NCBI GenBank assembly: GCA_029261275.1
Contig: JAJDBR010000061.1
Span: 1 to 37,638 of the forward strand
Reading direction: 5' to 3'
Origin: Nitrospirales bacterium
GTDB lineage: Bacteria; Nitrospirota; Nitrospiria; Nitrospirales; UBA8639
Length of the DNA: 37,638 bases
Both the position numbers and the translations under genes were made by a program. Below the pieces are notes generated by a model. The model did not search any database. It saw only the letters and a list, made by a program, of their open reading frames with translations, and was not told the origin of the DNA. Below, one piece after another: positions 6,422 to 14,942 of the stretch; the first letter of the stretch is position 1; each line of letters starts with the position of its first letter.

Positions 6422-8674
6422 GTGAAGATTCGATTGCATCTATGGGGTAGTGCCCTGTTCTTTGCCGGATGTATTCTGGTCCTTCCGTGCTCGGTGGTTT
6501 CGTTTGATCCCCCGCCGGCTCCCTGCCATAACTCAGAAGGGTGTTTTTCTGAATTGCTGGTCGAGCTCGATCAGCTTGATTCTGGTTCTCCCCATTCCAT
6601 CAAAGCGGAGGAATTGTTTCAGCAATTGGCCACAGTATATGGTCAAACGCCCTGGGTGAAGCGGGCAGGACTTCGCTATGGGTATGCCCTTCGGATTGCG
6701 AATCCAAAGAGAGCTATCCCTTTATTGCAGTCAGCTTTCACGGATTTTCCTGTTTTGGATGATTATCTTCATTTTTGGTTACTTCAAGCGTATATGAGCG
6801 GCGGTTTGTGGCAAGAAGCAGCTAAGCTTGTTCTGGAATTTACAGATGGTCATCACGAGTCCCGTGTTCGAGCTGAAGTGCTGTATGCAGGTGGGGCTGT
6901 TTTTTCAGAAACTGAGGATTGTCACACCGTTCGATTAGTGCTGTCTCAAGCCTTGGCGGTGAATCCACAGCATTCCAAGGCAGCCAATGCGTTCTTTCAG
7001 ATCGGACGCTGCGCGCGGCAGCTTGGGCAAGAAGAAAAAATGGTTGAGGTTTTTAGGAAATTGTGGTGGAAATTTCCATTGGCTCCAGAAAGTCAGCAGG
7101 CTAAACAATGGTTAATGCAGGAAAATGCGGGGGTGTTCCTACCGACGATTGAAGAGCGGTACCAGAGGGCCATGTCCTTCTATGAGGGAGGAGCATGGCG
7201 CAGGGCCGTCAAGGAATTTCAAAAAGTGGTTGCCGTATCCAAGGCCACTCCTTTCTATTTCCAATCTCAATTTACGCTGGCCAAGTCCTTGGTTCGATTG
7301 AAGCAATACGATCAGGCGGAAAAGGTGTTACAGAAACTCATCCAATCTTTTTCCGGGCAAGATGGTGATGTCTGGATTTGGTTAGGGCGGAGTTACTTGC
7401 GACACGGGAAGGGTGAAGCCCTAACGAATCTGGTGAAGACTCTGCCTACCGATAAACTCACTGGAAATCAACAAGCCAAGATGTATACTTTCCGTGGGAT
7501 TTGGTTGAATGATCATGATCATTGGTCTGAGGCGGTGCTAGCCTATCGGAAGGCTGTTCGTGTCTCCACAACACCGTCAAAGGCAGTCGAAGCCTTGTGG
7601 CAAGTCGGGTGGATTCAGTATCAACATGAACGGTTTGCCGAAGCCAAAGACATTTTTCAAGAAATTATCAAAAAAACGAAAAATTCCCGTTCGATTTCCT
7701 TCGTGCATGCGCTGTCCCGAGCCCGGTATTGGCTGGCTCGTTCCGAAGAGCATCTAGGGCAGAGGGTACTAGCGAACCAGCAATTCGGACAGTTAACCCA
7801 GGCGTATCCTCTAACCTACTATGGTCAATTAGCCCAAACGAAACTGATTTCGACAGGAAGAGAGATCCCATCATGGACAGTGTTGAAAAAACCCGATTTT
7901 CCGGGAAAGGGGATTCCTGAAAAATTTCAACAAGATATTCATTTCCAAAAACTCCAAGCCCTACGAGAAGTTCATTTACCCAAGGAGGCCGTTAAGGAGC
8001 TTGAGATTGTGTATTCCCGTCACGGTTCAGATGCTGAGGTCTTCCCGAAGCTTGTTTCCTTGGCTGGACAGATGGAGGCCTATGATATTGGGATCCGTTT
8101 GGCCATTCGCCATTTCGGGCAGACTTTAAGAACAGGGACTTTGGCTCCGACCTCTCCAGCTTGGTCCGGAGCATTTCCCCTGGGCTACCAAAATATTATT
8201 CAATTATTTGTTCCCCAACATGTGGATCCCTATTTAGTTGCAGGACTGATTCGCGAAGAAAGTCTGTATAGTGCTCGAGTTGTCTCTCCGGTTGGTGCTA
8301 TTGGACTTATGCAACTCATGCCGGCTACCGCCAAACATGTGGCCAATCATTTGAAACTGTCGGATTCCGAGTATCAATCTGATCGGCTCTATCAACCCCA
8401 TATTAATATTCAATTAGGGACACATTATTTAGGGCAATTGTTGGATGAATTTCAGAACAATATTATTTATTCCGTAGCCGCCTATAATGCCGGCCCTCAG
8501 GCTGTCCAACGGTGGATGGCAAAAAATGGGCACCGACCGGCAGATGAATTTGTGGAGTTAATTGGCTACCGAGAGACGCGTGGATATGTTAAACGTGTAA
8601 TAGGAAGTTACCGAATTTACCGGACATTATTTGGCAAAACCTGTCCTCCAATTTCTCTTGACAGGTTTTGTTGA
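6422..8674 (+). CDS. slt: Soluble lytic murein transglycosylase (Slt70-like)
   Basis: 750 residues from a GTG start. It cleaves the MurNAc-GlcNAc bond in peptidoglycan, forming 1,6-anhydroMurNAc ends, in the periplasm. Residues 1-27 form a signal peptide (MKIRLHLWGSALFFAG...); a Cys at 17 follows FAG but the lipobox is poor. Residues 60-560 are TPR-like helical repeats that form the Slt superhelix. The C-terminal SLT domain has IREESLYS with catalytic E613, then SPVGAIGLMQLMPATA and YNAGPQAVQRW. Length fits the Slt family, somewhat longer than the E. coli enzyme. It lies upstream of the zapB-like/zapA pair, whose promoter sits in the last codons of this gene. Confidence 0.9.
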   Translation: MKIRLHLWGSALFFAGCILVLPCSVVSFDPPPAPCHNSEGCFSELLVELDQLDSGSPHSIKAEELFQQLATVYGQTPWVKRAGLRYGYALRIANPKRAIPLLQSAFTDFPVLDDYLHFWLLQAYMSGGLWQEAAKLVLEFTDGHHESRVRAEVLYAGGAVFSETEDCHTVRLVLSQALAVNPQHSKAANAFFQIGRCARQLGQEEKMVEVFRKLWWKFPLAPESQQAKQWLMQENAGVFLPTIEERYQRAMSFYEGGAWRRAVKEFQKVVAVSKATPFYFQSQFTLAKSLVRLKQYDQAEKVLQKLIQSFSGQDGDVWIWLGRSYLRHGKGEALTNLVKTLPTDKLTGNQQAKMYTFRGIWLNDHDHWSEAVLAYRKAVRVSTTPSKAVEALWQVGWIQYQHERFAEAKDIFQEIIKKTKNSRSISFVHALSRARYWLARSEEHLGQRVLANQQFGQLTQAYPLTYYGQLAQTKLISTGREIPSWTVLKKPDFPGKGIPEKFQQDIHFQKLQALREVHLPKEAVKELEIVYSRHGSDAEVFPKLVSLAGQMEAYDIGIRLAIRHFGQTLRTGTLAPTSPAWSGAFPLGYQNIIQLFVPQHVDPYLVAGLIREESLYSARVVSPVGAIGLMQLMPATAKHVANHLKLSDSEYQSDRLYQPHINIQLGTHYLGQLLDEFQNNIIYSVAAYNAGPQAVQRWMAKNGHRPADEFVELIGYRETRGYVKRVIGSYRIYRTLFGKTCPPISLDRFC

Positions 8675-8686
8675 ACGCACTATAGT
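8658..8686 (+). promoter_or_regulatory. Sigma70-type promoter for zapB-like/zapA
   Basis: TTGACA (8658-8663), a 17-bp spacer, then TATAGT (8681-8686): five of six matches in the -10 and a perfect -35. It overlaps the 3' end of the transglycosylase gene and points to the division genes that start 36 bp further on. Confidence 0.7.
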
Positions 8687-8721
8687 CCGGCTCGTTTGAG
8701 GTAATGAGGAAGGAGGAATCC

Positions 8722-8955
8722 GTGAGCGTAGAAAAAATGGAAAAGTTAGAAGTTCGAGTCCGAAAATTACTCGATCTCGTTGTAGAATTACGGCAAGATA
8801 AAACCCATCTTGAACAAGAACTTGATTCCACGCGAGAGCGATTGGCAAAGCAGGAGGATATGTCTGAGGGTTGGGAAGACGAGCGGACTATGATTCGCTC
8901 AAAAATCGAAAAAGTGCTCGACGAACTTGAGTTTCTAGACCGTTCGAACGAGTAA
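8722..8955 (+). CDS. ZapB-like coiled-coil protein
   Basis: A 77-residue, highly charged protein from the GTG at 8722, chosen because AGGAGG (8711-8716) lies 5 nt before it; an upstream ATG at 8704 would overlap that site. Almost the whole length is heptad-rich coiled coil (LEVRVRKLLDLVVELRQDK, LEQELDSTRERLAKQ). Size, coiled coil and position directly before zapA fit a ZapB-type divisome factor that joins ZapA to other components. Sequence identity to E. coli ZapB is not evident, so the family name rests mainly on context. Confidence 0.65.
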   Translation: MSVEKMEKLEVRVRKLLDLVVELRQDKTHLEQELDSTRERLAKQEDMSEGWEDERTMIRSKIEKVLDELEFLDRSNE

Positions 8956-8970
8956 TAACGGAACGGAGTC

Positions 8971-9249
8971 ATGACGAAGACCATTGAAATTGAAGTCTTT
9001 GGTCATCGATTCTCCCTGCAAGGCGAGGGAGATGAGGCCTATTTCCATGAGTTAGCCGAATATGTCGACGCGCAGATGCGCACCCTTGCCAAACAAACTC
9101 GAACGAGCACCCCCACGAAACTTGCTCTTTTGGCGGCCATCAATGTAACGGATCAACTCTTCCGTCAACAGCGTCATAAAGATTCTGGCGAAAGTGAGAT
9201 GGAGCGTCGAGTGCAACTCTTAGTGGAAACTATCGACGAACATTTATAG
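8971..9249 (+). CDS. zapA: Cell division protein ZapA
   Basis: 92 residues with the ZapA pattern: an N-terminal beta region (KTIEIEVFGHRFSLQGEGDEAYFHELAEYVD) that forms the dimer head and binds FtsZ, then a helix (LALLAAINVTDQLFRQ) and a C-terminal coiled coil. It bundles FtsZ filaments at the division ring. It follows the zapB-like gene after 15 bp and shares its promoter. Length is typical of the family. Confidence 0.9.
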   Translation: MTKTIEIEVFGHRFSLQGEGDEAYFHELAEYVDAQMRTLAKQTRTSTPTKLALLAAINVTDQLFRQQRHKDSGESEMERRVQLLVETIDEHL

Positions 9250-9383
9250 TCCCCATCGACCTAAACCTTCCGTATTTTTACCCACCACTCTTGTATTAGC
9301 AGGATATCTCCTTTCAAAACATATGGTTGCGCTCAAGGGGTGCTTGCTGGAGGTGCTTCTGTGGTAATATGTGAGGTAGACTA

Positions 9384-9410
9384 CCCTTCGTATTATTGAA
9401 ATACGAGGGG
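9384..9410. repeat. Perfect 11-bp hairpin
   Basis: CCCTTCGTATT (9384-9394) pairs fully with AATACGAGGGG (9400-9410, one G-T pair) around ATTGA. No T-run follows on either strand, so it is not a standard terminator. It may be an RNA domain or a protein-binding site downstream of zapA. Confidence 0.6.
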
Positions 9411-9599
9411 AAATTCTGATAGTTTAGTGTTCCTAAGTTATTGAATTTCAAAGAAAGAAAGGAATATTCCCTTTGTTTAGGGAAAGAAGTGGGAACCCGC
9501 GATGACAAAAGAATTCTTGATCATAGTGGGTTATTGGGGAATTGGAATTGAACGATATTGGAAGCGACTATTTATGGGTCAATGGTATTCTTGGAAATC

Positions 9600-9852
9600 G
9601 AATCTTGAAAAGCTCTTTGAGACCCTATTCAAGACGAATAACTGGTCCTTCGATCTACAAGTCATAGTTTCAGTGCTTTGCATAGATCTGAGGCCTTCTC
9701 TCGTCTTTGAACCGCAGCCTGTAGAGTTGCTGCCAGAACCTGTTTTATGGCGAAAAATGGTTCTGAAACATTCTTCCATTCGTTCACCGTATCTTCCAGT
9801 TGCCTCTCGCCGGATTCTTCCTGGTTAATGAGAGAGGCCGGCTGGGTTTTTT
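9600..9852 (+). ncRNA. Putative small structured RNA (6S candidate by position)
   Basis: Successive stems are GACC-ATTC/GAAT-GGTC (about 9621-9646), GCAGC/GCTGC (9714-9718 with 9729-9733) and CAGAACC/GGTTCTG (9734-9740 with 9759-9765, with TTTT/AAAA inside). GTTTCAG (9667-9673) could pair instead with CTGAAAC (9763-9769). The stretch ends in a clear intrinsic terminator. An apparent 108-codon frame over it (9502-9828) runs into the terminator stem and has no recognisable protein. The 5' end is not defined and I could not fit the 6S closing stem and bubble by eye. Confidence 0.35.
9796..9852 (+). terminator. Rho-independent terminator before rny
   Basis: CCAG (9796-9799) and GCCTCTC (9802-9808) pair with GAGAGGC (9832-9838) and CTGG (9842-9845), and a T6 run follows at 9847-9852. 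It ends whatever is transcribed through the zapA-rny gap. Confidence 0.65.
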
Positions 9853-9981
9853 GTCCCTCCTTTTTTCTTTTCCCTTAAAGGGTTTTCCTAGTTTCTATAT
9901 AGCAATTTTGCCGACTGATGGGGTAAAGGGGTAGGCCTTTTCTCTTCATGAGTGCAAAAGGAAACAAATAGGAGTCAAACG

Positions 9982-11544
9982 ATGGAAATGGTCATTCCTA
10001 TACTGGCAGTTGTGGTTGGGCTAGTCATCGGGTTTGTCGCGTCCAAAATGTATCAACAACATATGGATGCCAAGCGACGTTCGGAAGCCGAAGATCAAGT
10101 TCAGCAGCTTACCCAGAATGCGCAACGGGAAGCGGAGAATCTGATCAAAGAAGCCAAAATCGAATCCAAGGATTTGTTATTTCAGGCGAAATCTGAGCTT
10201 CAAGCTAAAGAAAAAGAAAAACGTAATGAAATTCAAGCGGCAGATCGCAAGTTGGTTCAGCGTGAGGAAGCCTTTGAGCGCAAGGTGAGTCAGTTTGATA
10301 AACGTGATGATGAGTTGCGACGCAAGGAACAGGCTCTCAAGAAGCAGGAAGAGACCTTAACCAAGCAGACCATGGCTTGTGAACAGGCGATTAAGGAACA
10401 TCGGGTGGCATTAGAGCAGGTGGCTGGAATTACAACCGATGAAGCCAAGCGGCAATTATTGAGTGAAATTGAGACGGAGGCTAGGTTAGATGCAGCTCTT
10501 CTCACAAAACGGATTTTAGATGAAACAAAAGAAGCCGCGGATCGCGATGCCCGTGAAATTGTGACCCGTTCGATTCAACGAATTACGCGAGACTATGTGA
10601 ATGAAGCCACCATATCAGTGGTTCCCCTAGCCAATGATGGTATGAAGGGGCGAATTATTGGTCGAGAAGGGCGGAATATCAGGGCGTTAGAGGCCGCGAC
10701 GGGTGTTGATCTCATAATCGATGAAACGCCTGAGGCGGTTATTATCTCTGGGTTTGATCCTTTGCGTCGGGAAGTGGCGAAAATTGCCTTAGAACGGTTG
10801 ATGCAGGATGGGCGTATTCATCCGACGAGAATTGAAGAGGTCGTTGAGAAGGTCAAAGGGGATATAGACAAATTGATGCGAGATGAAGCCGAGAAAGTCA
10901 TTTTCGAAGTTGGGCTTTCAGATTTTCATCCTGAGATCGTCAAATTGTTAGGACGGCTGAAATATCGCACCAGCTATGGCCAAAATAACTTATACCATGC
11001 TCGTGAAGCGTCTTATATTTGTGGAATTATGGCTTCTGAGTTGGGCTTGGATGTGAAGCTCGCAAAGCGGGGCGCCTTGCTTCATGATATTGGAAAAGTT
11101 GTCAGTCATGAAGAGGAAGGCACGCATGCGATGCTTGGAGCTGAAATGGCAAAAAAATGGGGTGAGTCTGAACTTATCGTGAATGCGATTGCGGCCCATC
11201 ATGAACAAGTCGAGCCGCTATGTCCAGAATCAGTTTTAGTAGCCGCAGCCGAAGCGCTCTCAGCTGCGCGTCCCGGTGCAAGACGTGAGACATTAGAAGC
11301 CTATGTGAAGCGATTAGAAAAGTTGGAGGCATTGGCCACGGGGTACTCCGGTGTCGATAAGGCCTATGCGATTCAGGCAGGGAGGGAAGTGCGCGTTATT
11401 ATCAGGCAGGGGGAATTGAGCGAAACTGAAAGTTTTGCGCTTTCCCGGGATTTAGCCAAAAAAATTGAACAAGAGCTCACCTATCCCGGCCAAATAAAAA
11501 TTACCGTTATTCGTGAAAATCGTTTTATCGAATTTGCCAAGTAG
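9982..11544 (+). CDS. rny: Ribonuclease Y
   Basis: 520 residues, the usual RNase Y length. The ATG at 9982 is chosen because AGGAG lies 7 nt before it; an in-frame ATG at 9952 lacks a site. It is a membrane-anchored endoribonuclease that starts mRNA decay. Residues 3-22 are the anchor (VIPILAVVVGLVIGFVAS), 25-200 a long coiled coil, about 215-280 a KH domain (GRIIGREGRNIRALE), and about 335-430 the catalytic HD domain with H368-D369 (LLHDIGKV) and AAHHE. It begins a same-strand run rny-ymdB-xseA; the close pairing with ymdB is common in bacteria. Confidence 0.95.
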   Translation: MEMVIPILAVVVGLVIGFVASKMYQQHMDAKRRSEAEDQVQQLTQNAQREAENLIKEAKIESKDLLFQAKSELQAKEKEKRNEIQAADRKLVQREEAFERKVSQFDKRDDELRRKEQALKKQEETLTKQTMACEQAIKEHRVALEQVAGITTDEAKRQLLSEIETEARLDAALLTKRILDETKEAADRDAREIVTRSIQRITRDYVNEATISVVPLANDGMKGRIIGREGRNIRALEAATGVDLIIDETPEAVIISGFDPLRREVAKIALERLMQDGRIHPTRIEEVVEKVKGDIDKLMRDEAEKVIFEVGLSDFHPEIVKLLGRLKYRTSYGQNNLYHAREASYICGIMASELGLDVKLAKRGALLHDIGKVVSHEEEGTHAMLGAEMAKKWGESELIVNAIAAHHEQVEPLCPESVLVAAAEALSAARPGARRETLEAYVKRLEKLEALATGYSGVDKAYAIQAGREVRVIIRQGELSETESFALSRDLAKKIEQELTYPGQIKITVIRENRFIEFAK

Positions 11545-11571
11545 CCTGTGAGGAGCTGATATCCACGACAT

Positions 11572-12351
11572 ATGAATGTGTTGTTTATCGGAGATATTAT
11601 GGGCGAGCCTGGTCGTCGAGTGTTGTTGAAGCATCTTGCAACGGCTATTGAAGATCATCATATTGATTTGGTCGTGGGAAATGGAGAAAACGCTGCAGGG
11701 GGATTTGGAATCACACCAGACATTGCCGAAGAACTCTTTGACCTGGGTCTTTCCGCCATTACATTGGGGAACCATGCGTGGGATAAGCGGGAAGCCTTGG
11801 AGTACTTGCAAAAAGAATCCCGTGTGATTCGTCCGGCAAATTATCCTGATGGTGTGCCTGGGAAAGGAACATGTGTAATTGAAACCGTCCATGGTGAACG
11901 CTTAGGAATTGTGCAATTGATGGGGCGAGTCTTTATGCCCATGGTGGATTGTCCTTTTCGTGTGGCTGAACGGGAATTGGCTTTATTGGATAACCAGACT
12001 GACTATATTCTGGTCGATATGCATGCCGAAACCACATCAGAAAAAATGGCGATGGGCTATTTTTTAGATGGCAAAGTTTCGGCCGTGCTGGGGACTCATA
12101 CGCATGTGCAAACCGCGGATGAACAAATTTTACCTCAGGGAACGGGATACATGACAGATGTGGGCATGACGGGGCCTGTGCAGTCCGTGATTGGCATGAA
12201 AGCCAATTTGGTGATTCAGAAATTTCTCACACAACTGCCTCGAAGGTTTGAAGTTGCCCCCGGGCCGTCGGTGTTGTGTGCCGCCGTGGTGGAATTCGAT
12301 CCCAGCACAAAAAAAACCAACAAAATTTCTCGCCTTCGGCTCTATGAATAG
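11572..12351 (+). CDS. ymdB: YmdB-family metallophosphoesterase
   Basis: 259 residues, typical for the family. YmdB enzymes are two-metal phosphodiesterases that hydrolyse 2',3'-cyclic nucleotides and affect RNase Y-linked behaviour in Bacillus. Metal ligands are visible at D8 (IGDIMGEPGR), E39-N40 (GNGENAAGG), N67-H68 (LGNHAW), H151 (DMHAE) and H176/H178 (GTHTHVQT). The gene follows rny after 27 bp. GAGGAG precedes the ATG, but at a long spacing. No odd features. Confidence 0.9.
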   Translation: MNVLFIGDIMGEPGRRVLLKHLATAIEDHHIDLVVGNGENAAGGFGITPDIAEELFDLGLSAITLGNHAWDKREALEYLQKESRVIRPANYPDGVPGKGTCVIETVHGERLGIVQLMGRVFMPMVDCPFRVAERELALLDNQTDYILVDMHAETTSEKMAMGYFLDGKVSAVLGTHTHVQTADEQILPQGTGYMTDVGMTGPVQSVIGMKANLVIQKFLTQLPRRFEVAPGPSVLCAAVVEFDPSTKKTNKISRLRLYE

Positions 12352-12360
12352 CGAATTCCC

Positions 12361-13716
12361 GTGCCCGAACTTTTCCCGCCTTTGCTGACTGTCTCCGAGC
12401 TCACAAGGCATATTCGGTCGAATTTAGAGCAGCAGTTCCCCTCAGTGTGGGTGGAAGGAGAAATCTCTAATCTCCGTTGCCCATCTTCCGGACATCAATA
12501 CCTTACGTTAAAAGATCAGGGTAGCCAAATTCGGGCTGTGTTGTTTCGGAGCCAAGGTCAACGGTTGAAGTTTGCCCTCCAAGATGGGTTAGAGGTGTTG
12601 GTCTTAGCGCGTCTGACGGTCTATGACCCTCGTGGCGATTACCAGTTACTCTTGGAGACGGTGGAACCGAAAGGGATTGGCGAGTTGCAATTGGCCTTTA
12701 GGCAACTCAAAGAGAAATTGGAAGCCGAAGGCTTATTCAAAGAATCTCGCAAGCAACGATTGCCGGTTTTCCCCGGACGTATTGGAGTGGTGACGTCATC
12801 CGTTGGTGCCGCGCTTCATGACGTGCTCACGATTGTGCAGCGACGATGGCCAATTGCACATATTCTTCTGGCTCCAGTGGCGGTCCAAGGTGAAGCTGCT
12901 GCAGGGCAAATTGCCGCAGCTATCCAGATGTTCAATCACCTAGGTCCAGGGTTAGGGCAAGTCGATGTGTTGATCGTCGGACGGGGAGGAGGGTCATTGG
13001 AAGATTTATGGTCATTCAATGAGGAGCGGGTCGTCCGAGCCATTGCAGCTTCTCAGATTCCTATAGTGTCTGCCGTGGGCCATGAAACGGATGTGACGCT
13101 AGCCGATTTGGTCGCTGATTGTCGAGCTCCGACTCCCTCCGCCGCCGCTGAATTAGTTGTTCCAGATGGTGCGATGGTGAAAGAGCAGGTGCGCCATCAT
13201 CGCATACAATTGGAACGTTCGTTGAAAAGTCTTGTGAGTGCGTTGACAGTCAGGGTGCAGAAGAGTCATCAACGATTGCCTGAACCTCGTCTTATTATTG
13301 GGCACTTTGTTCAACGGGTGGATGATTTGGAGAGGCAGCTCTATCAAAAGGTGAAGCAGTGGTGTCGTAATATCCAACTTCTATTGGTGCAACACCAATC
13401 GGCGATTTGGGAGGCAAATCCTTTGGTGACGATCCGTCGAGAACAAGGCAGGCTGGCTGAGCTTGATAGGCATTTGATCCAAGAGATGCAAGACTCAGCT
13501 CTTCTCCGGCGTCATCAAGCCAAATTGTCGATCTATCAATTGCATCAATTGAGTCCCTTGGGAGTTTTGGCGAGGGGATATGGTATTGTGAAGGACCTTC
13601 GAACTGGAAAAGTTCTCAAAAAATCAACAGAGACAATGGTTGGAGCGGAAATTCAGGCGACTCTGGCGGAAGGGGAATTATTGTGCCGGGTGGAGGACAT
13701 TCGCCAACAGAAATGA
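12361..13716 (+). CDS. xseA: Exodeoxyribonuclease VII large subunit
   Basis: 451 residues from a GTG, 9 bp after ymdB. This catalytic subunit digests single-stranded DNA from both ends. The N-terminal OB-fold covers about 5-105 (LTVSELTRHIRSNLEQQFPSVWVEG, GHQYLTLKD). The conserved central domain covers about 130-330, with GRIGVVTSS, LIVGRGGGSLEDLWSFNEE and SAVGHETDVTLADLVAD. A coiled-coil C-terminal region ends in LARGYGIVKD. All hallmark motifs are present. The small subunit is next but starts 73 bp on and seems to have its own promoter. Confidence 0.95.
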   Translation: MPELFPPLLTVSELTRHIRSNLEQQFPSVWVEGEISNLRCPSSGHQYLTLKDQGSQIRAVLFRSQGQRLKFALQDGLEVLVLARLTVYDPRGDYQLLLETVEPKGIGELQLAFRQLKEKLEAEGLFKESRKQRLPVFPGRIGVVTSSVGAALHDVLTIVQRRWPIAHILLAPVAVQGEAAAGQIAAAIQMFNHLGPGLGQVDVLIVGRGGGSLEDLWSFNEERVVRAIAASQIPIVSAVGHETDVTLADLVADCRAPTPSAAAELVVPDGAMVKEQVRHHRIQLERSLKSLVSALTVRVQKSHQRLPEPRLIIGHFVQRVDDLERQLYQKVKQWCRNIQLLLVQHQSAIWEANPLVTIRREQGRLAELDRHLIQEMQDSALLRRHQAKLSIYQLHQLSPLGVLARGYGIVKDLRTGKVLKKSTETMVGAEIQATLAEGELLCRVEDIRQQK

Positions 13717-13725
13717 AGCGAAGCT

Positions 13726-13754
13726 TTCGATTTCTGGTGTGTGAAGGCTATAAT
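13726..13754 (+). promoter_or_regulatory. Possible promoter for xseB
   Basis: TTCGAT (13726-13731), a 17-bp spacer and a perfect TATAAT (13749-13754), 35 bp before the xseB start. The -35 is weak. Confidence 0.4.
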
Positions 13755-13789
13755 ATCCCAGAATAGTTGATACGAGTACGAGGAAAAAC

Positions 13790-14035
13790 ATGGCAGCGAT
13801 AAAATTTGAAAAGGCCTTGTCACGATTGGAAACGATCGTAACTGAGTTGGAAGCGGGCGAGCTTTCCCTTGACGAATCATTGCGGATATTTGAAGAAGGC
13901 GTCAAGCTGTCCAAGACCTGTTTGAAAATGTTGGATGATGCTGAACGAAAAGTGGAAATTCTTGTGCAAGATAAGGATGGACGCAAACGTATTCAAGCCT
14001 TTTCACTTGAAGAACCCCATTCAACTGAGTCCTAG
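13790..14035 (+). CDS. xseB: Exodeoxyribonuclease VII small subunit
   Basis: 81 residues with the family pattern FEKALSRLETIVTELEAGELSLDESLRIFEEGVKLSKTC, two helices that form a hairpin binding the large subunit. Several copies assemble on one XseA. GAGGAAAAAC supplies the ribosome site before ATG 13790. It sits directly after xseA. Length is normal. Confidence 0.95.
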   Translation: MAAIKFEKALSRLETIVTELEAGELSLDESLRIFEEGVKLSKTCLKMLDDAERKVEILVQDKDGRKRIQAFSLEEPHSTES

Positions 14036-14093
14036 CTCACCCTCTCACTTCTCTTCTTTTTTCATGCAGAAGAGTGGACTCGCTTTCTTTGCA

Positions 14094-14864
14094 ATGCCAT
14101 CACGGGAACCTTCTCTTCCTCAAAAAAAAATATTAAAGCAGCGATTGGATTCCCTTTTGGTTTCTCGAGAGCTGGGCTTAAGTCGAGAACAGGCGACTCG
14201 GCTAATACTGGCTGGTCGTGTCCACGTTGATGGGCGAGTCAGCGATAAACCTGGGAAGTTGATGCTTCCAGATGCCGAGATCGAAATTATTCAACCCGAG
14301 TGTCAATATGCCAGCCGGGGTGGAGAAAAACTGGCTCCGGCTTTAGATGCCTTTGGTCTGTCATGTTCTGGGTTGGTTGTGATGGATGTGGGAGCCTCTA
14401 CCGGAGGCTTTACCGATTGTGTGTTGCAGCGAGGTGCTGAGCGGGTGTATGCCATTGACGTAGGCTATGGACAGCTGGATTGGCGTCTGCGATCAAATTC
14501 CCGAGTGATTGTGATGGATCGATTAAATGTGCGATATTTGCGTCAGGAAGATATTCCAGAACTGGTAGATTTAATCGTCATTGATGTGTCGTTCATTTCT
14601 CTGAAGATGGTTTGGCCAGTGATTCTCCCCATGTTAAAGCCTCAGGGCTATCTTGTCTCATTGATTAAGCCTCAATTTGAAGTAGGAAAGGGACAAGTTG
14701 GACGAGGTGGCATTGTTCGAGATGAGAAATTGCGCCAAGCGGTCAAAGATCAGTTTGTGGAGTATGCCAATTCATTGTCCTTAGATCCCATAGGCCTCAT
14801 GGATTCACCGGTATTGGGGAAAAAGGGGAATAAGGAAATCGTCATGGGTGTCCAAAAGCCATAA
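14094..14864 (+). CDS. tlyA: TlyA-family RNA methyltransferase (S4 + FtsJ-like)
   Basis: 256 residues from ATG 14094. The frame is open further up through xseB, but the S4 domain starts at about residue 16 from this ATG; ATG 14064 is an alternative and neither has a clear ribosome site. TlyA proteins 2'-O-methylate rRNA cytidines, and some have been called haemolysins. Residues 15-72 form the S4 RNA-binding domain (QRLDSLLVSRELGLSREQA). YASRGGEKL (72-80) is the family linker. The Rossmann SAM fold has DVGASTGGFTD (98-108), DVGYGQ, DVSFISL (164-170) and KPQFEVGKG (192-200). The order xseA-xseB-tlyA is common in bacteria. Confidence 0.9.
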   Translation: MPSREPSLPQKKILKQRLDSLLVSRELGLSREQATRLILAGRVHVDGRVSDKPGKLMLPDAEIEIIQPECQYASRGGEKLAPALDAFGLSCSGLVVMDVGASTGGFTDCVLQRGAERVYAIDVGYGQLDWRLRSNSRVIVMDRLNVRYLRQEDIPELVDLIVIDVSFISLKMVWPVILPMLKPQGYLVSLIKPQFEVGKGQVGRGGIVRDEKLRQAVKDQFVEYANSLSLDPIGLMDSPVLGKKGNKEIVMGVQKP

Positions 14865-14942
14865 ACGGCAGAGCTCTGGAGTCTAAACCGAAGGTATGAA
14901 AAATATTAGGGGTTGTCTTGTCTTGAAAGGGAATAAAGCACT

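Larger units (their letters stand above)
9250..9981 (+). other. Structured non-coding gap between zapA and rny
   Basis: A 732-bp stretch with no convincing protein gene but many hairpins. In the first half there are a perfect 11-bp hairpin at 9384-9410 and TTCCCT/AGGGAA in the 9470-9485 area. In the second half there are GCAGC/GCTGC (9714-9733), CAGAACC/GGTTCTG (9734-9765) and a terminator at 9796-9852. In many bacteria the 6S RNA gene lies just after zapA, which makes a small RNA here a natural candidate; that is inference from synteny. Confidence 0.5.

Noticed and set aside
9502-9828. 108-codon frame in the zapA-rny gap
   Set aside because: No recognisable protein, Trp- and Arg-rich composition, no ribosome site, and it runs through several hairpins into a terminator stem; better explained as RNA sequence.
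9952-9981. Upstream ATG extending RNase Y by 10 residues
   Set aside because: The ATG at 9982 has AGGAG at proper spacing and gives the usual membrane anchor at the N-terminus.
13935-14093. N-terminal extension of TlyA overlapping xseB
   Set aside because: It is an out-of-frame reading of xseB; the S4 domain begins only after 14094.
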